A stretch of DNA of 7,380 nt from JAVZGQ01 sp038998365. Lineage in GTDB: Archaea; Aenigmatarchaeota; Aenigmatarchaeia; CG10238-14; SCSR01. The position numbers and the translations under genes are program-made. The stretch lies in contig JAVZHJ010000035.1 of the NCBI GenBank assembly GCA_038998365.1, forward strand, positions 1-7,380. The letters run 5' to 3'. Shown one piece after another: positions 1-5,508 of this stretch (position 1 is the stretch's first letter; each line of letters opens with the position of its first letter). Under the pieces are notes generated by a model. The model was not told the origin of the DNA, made no database searches, and was given only the letters and a program-made list of their open reading frames with translations.

Positions 1-768
1 GGAATAGAAGGAATCGACACACGAGAACTGACAAAAAAACTCAGGATCAAAGGTGTAATGCTTGGAATTTTAAAAGTTGATGAAAAAATTGATGTTGAAG
101 AAATAAAAGAAAAAATCAAAACAATAGAAGATCCCAACAAAAGAGATTTGGTTAAAGAAGTAAGCACCCGGAAACCTCTGGAATACAAAAATGGCTCGCG
201 AACAGTGGTGGTAATAGATTGTGGGGTAAAGTTTGGGATATTAAGGAATTTGGCAGCAAGAAATGTTAACATTGTAAGAGTGCCTTATGATTATCCTATC
301 GAAAAAATCTTGGATTACAAGCCTTCTGGAATTCTCATCTCAAATGGTCCGGGAGACCCAAAAAGATGTGAAAAAACAATTCAAACCGTGAAGGAGCTCA
401 TGGAGACTGATTTGCCAATTATGGGAATTTGTCTTGGTTGTCAAATCCTTGCTTTGGCTGCCGGTGCCGACACATTCAAGCTCAAATTTGGGCATCGTGG
501 CTCAAACCATCCGGCTTTCGATTTGTTTGAAAAAAAGTGCTACATCACAAGCCAAAATCATGGCTACGCCATAAACCCAGAAAGCTTGAAAGAAACTGGG
601 TTTGAAATTTGGTTCGTTAATGCCAATGATAAAACTGTTGAGGGGATAAAGCATAAGAAGAAGCCTGTCTTTGCAACTCAATTTCATCCTGAAGCTTCTC
701 CTGGGCCTTATGAAACTGAATTTTTGTTTGATCGATTTGTGAAGGAGGTGAAGGAATATAAGGGATGA
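1..768 (+). CDS. carA: Carbamoyl-phosphate synthase small (glutaminase) subunit, 5'-truncated by window edge
   Basis: The reading frame is open from base 1, and residues before the first ATG (58) already match CarA (GIEGIDTRELTKKLR), so the real start lies outside the window. The 255 residues visible are roughly the C-terminal two thirds of a ~360-380 aa protein. The subunit hydrolyses glutamine and passes ammonia to CarB for carbamoyl phosphate synthesis. Residues 1-60 are the end of the CarA-specific N-terminal domain; about 67-250 form a class I glutamine amidotransferase. The nucleophile is Cys144 in GICLGCQ (430-432), and the His229/Glu231 partners are in FHPEAS (685-693). SNGPGDP and SQNHGY are also intact. 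All expected catalytic residues are present, so it looks functional. The TGA stop (766-768) lies 11 nt inside the proposed carB start, which implies translational coupling. Identification is firm. Confidence 0.97.
   Translation, partial: GIEGIDTRELTKKLRIKGVMLGILKVDEKIDVEEIKEKIKTIEDPNKRDLVKEVSTRKPLEYKNGSRTVVVIDCGVKFGILRNLAARNVNIVRVPYDYPIEKILDYKPSGILISNGPGDPKRCEKTIQTVKELMETDLPIMGICLGCQILALAAGADTFKLKFGHRGSNHPAFDLFEKKCYITSQNHGYAINPESLKETGFEIWFVNANDKTVEGIKHKKKPVFATQFHPEASPGPYETEFLFDRFVKEVKEYKG
743..751 (+). promoter_or_regulatory. Strong Shine-Dalgarno site for carB, inside the carA 3' end
   Basis: AGGAGGTGA is fully complementary to the archaeal 16S rRNA 3' tail (UCACCUCCU). Six bases separate it from the ATA at 758, a normal spacing. 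Thirteen bases separate it from the ATG at 765, which is too far and opens only a 3-codon frame (ATG AGA GCA TAA). The site therefore supports initiation at 758. Its last three bases are also a TGA in the carB frame, so carB cannot begin upstream of it. Confidence 0.8.
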
Positions 769-3700
769 GAGCATAAAAAAAGTCCTCATATTGGGCAGCG
801 GTGCAAAGTGTTGAAAAACACGCACATTCAAAATAGGTGAAGCTGGAGAATTTGACTACTCTGGAGCACAAGCAATCAAAGCTTTAAAAGAGGAGGGGAT
901 AAGGGTAGTTCTTGTAAACCCAAACATAGCAACAATTCAAACAGATGAAAGGTTTGTTGATAAAGTGTATTTCCTGCCAATAACTCCTGAATTCGTGGAA
1001 AAAGTGATAGAAAAGGAGAGGCCTGATGGAATTTTATTGACTTTTGGTGGGCAAACAGCATTGAATTGCGGAGTAGAGCTTCACGAAAGAGGGATTCTAG
1101 AGAAATATGGTGTAAGGGTTTTGGGAACTGGAATAGAGGCGATAGAAATTGCAGATGATAGAGAAAAATTCAAGAACACTTTGATCAAAAACAATTTGCC
1201 AGTGCCAAGAAGTGAAAGAGTGAACAGCATAGAAGAAGCAATAGAAGCTGCTAAAAAGATAGGATACCCTGTAATGGTTAGGGTTGCCTACACACTTGGA
1301 GGCCAAGGTTCTGGTGTAGCAAATGATGAAAATCAATTGAGAGAAATAGCATCTTTAGGCTTAGCACATAGTAGGATAAACCAGATCCTGGTTGAAGAGT
1401 ACCTTGGAAAGTGGAAAGAAGTTGAGTACGAAGTGATGAGGGATAAAGAAGACAATTGTCTGATAGTCTGTAATATGGAGAACTTTGATCCCATGGGTGT
1501 ACACACTGGTGAGAGCATAGTTGTTGCCCCTTCTCAAACTCTAACAAATAGGGAATACCATTTGCTTAGGATCACAAGCTTCAAAGTCATTAGAGCTTTG
1601 GGAATAGTTGGTGAGTGCAACATACAGTTCGCGCTTAACCCAAAAAGTGAAGAATTCAAAATAATAGAAGTGAACTCCAGGCTTTCGAGAAGTTCTGCCC
1701 TCGCATCAAAAGCCACAGGCTATCCTATAGCCTACATCGCGGCAAAATTGGCAATAGGCTACACTCTTCCAGAACTTTTGAATAAAGTCACTCAAGCTAC
1801 AACAGCTTGCTTTGAGCCTGCTTTGGATTACATAGTTGTGAAAATTCCAAGATGGGATTTTCAAAAGTTCAAGAATGTTTCAAAGAGAATTGGGACTCAG
1901 ATGAAGTCAATAGGAGAAGTGATGGCAATAGGAAGGAGCTTTGAAGAAGCTCTCCAAAAAGCAGTAAGGATGCTTGAAATAGGGAAAGAAATCACAGATG
2001 TTGATGAATTAACAAGCGAAAGAGAAAAAATAAAAGAAATGTTAGAAAAGCCAACTGATGAAAGAATTTTCTATATAGTTAAAGCTCTCAAGGTCGGTAT
2101 GAGTGAAAAAGAAATTCACGAACTAACAGGAATTGATGAATGGTTCTTGTATAAAATAAAGAAAATAATCGAGATGGAAGAAGAAATCAAAAAAGGCCTA
2201 AATGAAAAAACCTTGAGAAGAGCAAAAAAAATTGGTTTTTCTGATAAAAAGATTGGAGAGCTTGTGGGAAAGGGAGAGACAGAAATCAGAGAAATGAGAA
2301 AATCTCTTGGTATAGTACCTGTGGTTAAACAAATAGACACTTTAGCTGCAGAATGGCCAGCCAAAACAAATTACCTTTACGTGACTTACAACGGCGATAG
2401 CAACGACGTAGAATTTGAAGAAAAGAAAAAAATTATCGTGCTTGGCTCTGGCTGCTACAGGATTGGCTCAAGCGTTGAGTTTGATTGGTGTTGCGTCAAT
2501 ATGGCTTGGGCTTTGAAAGAAAGGGGATTTGAAAACATAATGATAAATTGCAATCCTGAAACTGTTTCTACAGATTTTGATGTCATGGATAAGCTTTATT
2601 TTGAAGAGCTTACTCTAGAAAGAGTTTTGGACATTTACGAAAAGGAAAATCCTGAAGGAATTGTTGTAAGTGTTGGGGGCCAAACACCAAACAATTTAGC
2701 TCTAAAGCTTGCAAAGAATGGTGTAAAGATAATTGGAACTTCTGCTGAAGATATAGACAGAGCAGAAGATAGAGCAAAATTCAGTAAGCTTATGGACGAG
2801 CTTGGGATTAAACAACCTAAGTGGGGAAAAGTGGAAAATTTGGAAAAAGCAAAAGAATTGGCTAAAAAAATAGGATATCCGATCTTGATAAGGCCTTCTT
2901 ATGTTCTCTCTGGTTCTGCCATGAACGTTGCAACAAATGAAGCCCAGCTCATTGAATATTTGACCAAAGCAGCCAAAGTCTCAAAAGAATATCCTGTTGT
3001 AATTTCAAAATTCATGGTGAATGCAAGAGAAGTTGAAGTGGATTGTGTTTCTGATGGTGAAAATGTTTTGATTGGAGCAATAATAGAGCATTTGGAAAAT
3101 GCTGGTGTACATTCTGGCGATGCCATCATGAGCATACCAACGCTTACTATAAGCGAAGCTATCAAAAACAAAATAAGAGATTATACAAGAAGAATTGCAA
3201 GGTCACTTAGAATAAAAGGTCCTTTCAACGTTCAATATTTGGTCAAAGATGGTGAAGTTTATGTTATAGAGTGCAACTTAAGGGCCTCCAGAAGCATGCC
3301 TTTTGTTTCAAAAACAATAGGGATAAACATGATGCAAATTGCTGCCGATGCAATTCTTGGTAAAAGAATTAAAGATGGGGAATACTTGCCAAGTATTTTT
3401 GCAGTTAAAGTTCCGCAATTTTCTTTCATGAGGTTAGAAGGTGTAGATCCTGTGACTGGAGTTGAAATGGTTTCCACAGGCGAAGTTGCTGCTTTTGGAA
3501 AAACATTTGACGAGGCTTTTGTAAAGGCTTTGATAGCTAGCGGCGTAGAGCTCCCAAGAAATGGGGATGGTGTTCTAATATCGATAGGAAAAGAGAAGAG
3601 CAAAATAATAGACGTTGTGAACAAGCTTGTTGCAAAGAAAATGAAAATTTATGCAACAGAAAAAACTTCAGAAGAGTTGAAAAAATATGGAATTGAAAAT

Positions 3701-3964
3701 GAAATGGTGAGAAAGGTTAGTGAGCCAAGACCAAATATTTTGGATTATCTCATGAATAAAAAAATAAAAATGGTAATAAACATTCCTTTTTCAAACGGAA
3801 TAGTCGAAACCCAAGCTTTAGATGACGAATACCAAATAAGGAGAAAGGCTGTTGAATTCAAAGCACATGTGGTTAGCAACCTTCAAGCAGCAAAAGCTAT
3901 AGTAGATGCTTTAAATTTCTATCATAGAAACGAGATTGAGAATTATGTCGAGTTTGCAAAATAG
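758..3964 (+). CDS. carB: Carbamoyl-phosphate synthase large subunit, interrupted by a putative 21-nt BHB intron (exons 758-806 and 828-3964)
   Basis: CarB makes carbamoyl phosphate from bicarbonate, two ATP and ammonia supplied by CarA. From 965 on the frame is uninterrupted for 999 codons. Homology continues upstream in the same frame (RDESIKKVLILGSGA, then KIGEAGEFDYSG) across an in-frame TGA at 812-814. Removing 807-827 gives 1061 aa, the usual CarB length. In spliced numbering: first ATP-grasp half with LGGQGSG near residue 175 and metal-binding Glu297/Asn299 in EVNSRLSRSS; an oligomerisation region at about 390-550; second ATP-grasp half with Glu831/Asn833 in ECNLRASRS; and a C-terminal MGS-like allosteric domain from about 925. 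The start is ATA 758, chosen from Shine-Dalgarno spacing and the usual M-x-D-x-SIKKVL N-terminus; no ATG or GTG is available in frame. Wording such as CNMENFDPMGVHTGE and KIPRWDF resembles eukaryotic CPSII/Bacteroidetes CarB. It overlaps carA by 11 nt and pyrB by 20 nt. If the insertion is not spliced, the gene is broken. Confidence 0.9.
800..829 (+). other. Bulge-helix-bulge RNA fold at the carB intron
   Basis: The central 4-bp helix GTGC (801-804) pairs with GCAC (822-825). Bulge 1 is AAA (805-807) and bulge 2 is ATT (826-828), on opposite strands. The inner helix GTGTT (808-812) pairs with AACAC (817-821) and is capped by a GAAA tetraloop (813-816). The geometry is that of the endonuclease substrate: two 3-nt bulges flanking a 4-bp helix. 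The outer helix is weak: only G800-C829 pairs, followed by a C-A mismatch. It is therefore a relaxed BHB rather than a fully canonical one. Confidence 0.8.
807..827 (+). other. Putative archaeal bulge-helix-bulge intron in carB (21 nt)
   Basis: This 21-nt stretch has no counterpart in CarB proteins and carries an in-frame TGA (812-814). It sits in the conserved loop GSGA-x-KIGEAGEF. The archaeal splicing endonuclease cuts after the second base of each 3-nt bulge; applied to the fold at 800-829, that is 806^807 and 827^828. The join gives GCA ATC AAA (Ala-Ile-Lys), fitting the family's GSGA-L-KIGEAGEF. One register earlier gives Phe (also tolerable); one later gives Asn (not expected). Structure, length and restored protein agree independently. 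Splicing itself is inferred, not observed. Confidence 0.8.
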
Positions 3965-4856
3965 GGATATAATTTCAATAAGGGATTTGAAAAAGGAAGA
4001 AATAGAGCTTATATTAGATGAAGCTGAAATCATGGAAACCAAGCTGAGTAAAAAAGAGCCTTTATATCAAATGAAAGACAAGGTTTTAGCAAGCTTGTTC
4101 TTTGAGCCGAGTACCAAAACAAGGCTATCTTTCAATGCTGCCATGCAAAAGTTGGGTGGAAAGGTCATAGAAATTGAATATTCCACAACAACAAAAAACT
4201 TGATTGACAAAATAAAAATGGTTGAAAGTTATTGTGATGTAATTCTTTTAAGACACCCAAAAGAAGGTTCAGCAAGACTAGCTGCTGAGATCTCAAATAA
4301 GCCTGTGATAAATGCTGGTGATGGCTCTAATCAACACCCAACCCAAACGTTGATTGATTTGTTTACAATAAAGAAATTGAAAGGCAGAATTGAAGGTTTG
4401 AACGTAAGCTTAATTGGAGATTTGAAACATAATGCCACGATAAAATCTCTATTCTATGCACTTGGAATTTTTAAAACAAACGTAACTTTGGCTTCGCCCC
4501 CTGAACTTCAAATGCCATGGGAAAATATAGAAGAAGTTAAGGATAAATTTGGTATTAAAATTTTTATTACAAACAGTTTGCAATCTGCAATAGAAGATGC
4601 TGATGTTTTGTATGTTTGTGGTGTGAAGAAAGAAATGTTTTTTGATATTTCTGAAGTTGAAAAAATACAAAAAACTTTTAGAATAACTCCAGAGCTTTTA
4701 GAAAATGCAAAAGAGGATTTGATTATCTTACATCCTTTACCAAAAGAAATGGAAATTGATCCAAAAATTGACAACACCAAATTTGCTAAATATTATGAAC
4801 AAGCTTCTTATGGTTTGCCTTTGAGAATGGCTTTGCTTTCTTTGGTGGTTGGATGA
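3945..4856 (+). CDS. pyrB: Aspartate carbamoyltransferase catalytic chain, with altered active-site residues
   Basis: This is a 303-residue aspartate/ornithine transcarbamoylase family protein, the normal length for archaeal PyrB, which joins carbamoyl phosphate and aspartate. The N-terminal carbamoyl-phosphate domain has FFEPSTKTR (53-60), Arg103 in LRHPKEGSAR, and His131 in NAGDGSNQHPTQ. The C-terminal domain has GDLKHNATIKS (about 158-168), LYVCGVKKEM (222-231) and LHPLPKEMEIDP. Against E. coli numbering by eye, Arg54 is Lys58, Arg167 is Ala164, Arg229 is Gly226 and Gln231 is Lys228; Arg105, His134, the HPLP turn and the C-terminal Arg (GLPLRMALL) are kept. The name rests on overall similarity and operon context; activity is uncertain. 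ATG 3945 is preferred over the TTG at 3936 because MSSLQNRDIISIRDL fits the family start. It overlaps carB by 20 nt and pyrI by 4 nt (ATGA). No strong Shine-Dalgarno is seen, so translation is probably coupled to carB. Confidence 0.92.
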   Translation: MSSLQNRDIISIRDLKKEEIELILDEAEIMETKLSKKEPLYQMKDKVLASLFFEPSTKTRLSFNAAMQKLGGKVIEIEYSTTTKNLIDKIKMVESYCDVILLRHPKEGSARLAAEISNKPVINAGDGSNQHPTQTLIDLFTIKKLKGRIEGLNVSLIGDLKHNATIKSLFYALGIFKTNVTLASPPELQMPWENIEEVKDKFGIKIFITNSLQSAIEDADVLYVCGVKKEMFFDISEVEKIQKTFRITPELLENAKEDLIILHPLPKEMEIDPKIDNTKFAKYYEQASYGLPLRMALLSLVVG

Positions 4857-5302
4857 GCGAGCAGAGAATTGTTACAAACATAGAAAATGGCACTGTTATA
4901 GATCATATTCCTGCTGGAAAGGGTTTAAAGGTTTTTGATGTGCTGAAGCTAAGTGAGCAAGCTGAAAGAAGCGTTATTTTAATAAACACTTTCAGTAAGA
5001 AAATGGGGAGGAAAGACGTGATTAAAGTGGAAAATAGGGAAATAGGGGAAAAAGAAATTAATAAAATTGCTTTAATTGCGCCAAATGCCACTGTTTCTAT
5101 AATAAAGAATTGGGAAGTTGCTGAGAAGAGAAAAGTTGTTTTGCCGGATTTGCTTGAAGATGTAGCAAAATGCCCAAATAAAAACTGTATAACAAATTCT
5201 GAAGAATTCACGAAAACCAAGTTCTTGGTTGAAAAAAAAGATCCGGTCAAACTTAGATGCTGGTACTGTGAAAAGATTTTTGAAATAGAAGAAATTTTGT
5301 AG
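4853..5302 (+). CDS. pyrI: Aspartate carbamoyltransferase regulatory chain
   Basis: This 149-residue protein matches PyrI, the nucleotide-binding chain that assembles with PyrB trimers and transmits CTP inhibition or ATP activation. The N-terminal allosteric domain starts with IENGTVIDHIPAGKGLKV and contains MGRKDVIKVENREI, the region that contacts nucleotide in the family. The C-terminal zinc domain has all four Cys ligands, as CPNKNC (about residues 104-109) and CWYC (about 133-136), followed by the typical EKIFE end. It starts at the ATG of an ATGA overlap with the pyrB stop; GGTGG just upstream may serve as a weak ribosome binding site. An intact PyrI argues that the operon still makes a regulated ATCase complex even though PyrB is unusual. 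The TAG stop (5300-5302) lies within the 3' end of the opposing tRNA gene. Confidence 0.96.
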   Translation: MSEQRIVTNIENGTVIDHIPAGKGLKVFDVLKLSEQAERSVILINTFSKKMGRKDVIKVENREIGEKEINKIALIAPNATVSIIKNWEVAEKRKVVLPDLLEDVAKCPNKNCITNSEEFTKTKFLVEKKDPVKLRCWYCEKIFEIEEIL

Positions 5303-5372
5303 CCCCGGCCAGATTCGAACTGGCGTGTTCAGGTCCAGAGCCTGACATCCTTGACCACTAGATGACGGGGCT
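5300..5372 (-). tRNA. tRNA-Gln (anticodon CUG)
   Basis: The reverse complement folds into a full cloverleaf of 73 nt including the discriminator. The acceptor AGCCCCG/CGGGGCT has 7 bp; the D stem ATCT/GGAT has one G-U pair, and its loop contains GG; the anticodon stem TCAGG/CCTGA closes the loop CTCTGGA, giving anticodon CTG for CAG codons; the variable region is 4 nt; the T stem GCCAG/CTGGC closes TTCGAAT. The A1-U72 pair is typical of archaeal tRNA-Gln, which is charged through Glu-tRNA-Gln and GatDE. The discriminator is A, CCA is not encoded, and there is no intron. The gene is convergent with pyrI, and its discriminator and last two acceptor bases coincide with the pyrI TAG. Confidence 0.96.
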
Positions 5373-5398
5373 ATGTTTATTTAAATTTAATTTTACAA

Positions 5399-5408
5399 AT
5401 AAATTTAA
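5399..5408 (-). promoter_or_regulatory. Possible box A (TATA) for tRNA-Gln
   Basis: On the minus strand TTAAATTTAT lies 27-36 nt upstream of the mature tRNA 5' end, where an archaeal TATA box is expected. The surrounding spacer is very AT-rich and holds other similar words (for example TTTAAATA just before the tRNA), so the exact element is uncertain. Confidence 0.35.
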
Positions 5409-5440
5409 GGTTGGAATGATTGGTGAGTGCCAAACACTGC

Positions 5441-5448
5441 TTTAAATC
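5441..5448 (+). promoter_or_regulatory. Possible box A (TATA) for thrS
   Basis: TTTAAATC matches the archaeal box A consensus TTTAWATA at 7 of 8 positions. It would place transcription start near 5470, giving a leader of about 40 nt that includes the thrS Shine-Dalgarno. A second AT-rich word at 5481-5490 (AAAATATAAA) is too close to the start codon unless the message is leaderless. Confidence 0.35.
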
Positions 5449-5499
5449 TCTTCCTTTCTTGATTACCAATAAAACTCTAGAAAATATAAAAAGAATTAT

Positions 5500-5505
5500 G
5501 GTGAT
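5500..5505 (+). promoter_or_regulatory. Shine-Dalgarno site of thrS
   Basis: GGTGAT is complementary to the AUCACC of the archaeal 16S rRNA tail and ends 3 bases before the ATG at 5509. It supports that start. A tiny frame, ATG GTG ATT TGA (5498-5509), overlaps the site and ends on the first base of the thrS ATG. Confidence 0.6.
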
Positions 5506-5508
5506 TTG

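Noticed and set aside
765..776. carB start at ATG 765 (ATGA overlap with carA) followed by a frameshift on the A7 run
   Set aside because: That frame hits TAA at 774-776 before the A run is decoded, and ATG 765 is 13 nt from the Shine-Dalgarno. ATA 758 needs no shift and matches family residues from the start.
812..814. In-frame TGA read as selenocysteine or a reassigned sense codon
   Set aside because: Read-through would leave seven extra residues in a near-invariant loop. TGA clearly ends carA and pyrB here, and no Sec is known at this CarB position. The BHB fold explains both the stop and the extra length.
806..826. Translational bypassing (gene 60 or byp-like hop) over the insertion
   Set aside because: There are no matching take-off and landing codons flanking the gap as expected for a hop, whereas the two offset 3-nt bulges around a 4-bp helix fit splicing precisely.
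502..871. Minus-strand ORFs across carA/carB (and similar ones at 1097-1716, 2116-3624, 4449-5250 and 5802-6288)
   Set aside because: They lie opposite strongly conserved genes, have no recognisable domains or ribosome sites, and read as shadows of the plus-strand coding sequence.
965..1000. carB starting at ATG 965
   Set aside because: This would delete the first 62 residues of the pre-ATP-grasp domain, including GSGA-x-KIGEAGEF. Homology clearly extends upstream in frame.
3936..3944. pyrB start at TTG 3936
   Set aside because: It adds only MRI before a normal ATG start, with no better ribosome site; ATG 3945 fits the family N-terminus.
5373..5508. Riboswitch, T-box or CRISPR-like structure in the tRNA-thrS spacer
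   Set aside because: The 136-bp spacer is simply AT-rich, with no repeats or stable long stems visible; only candidate box A elements and the thrS ribosome site can be supported.
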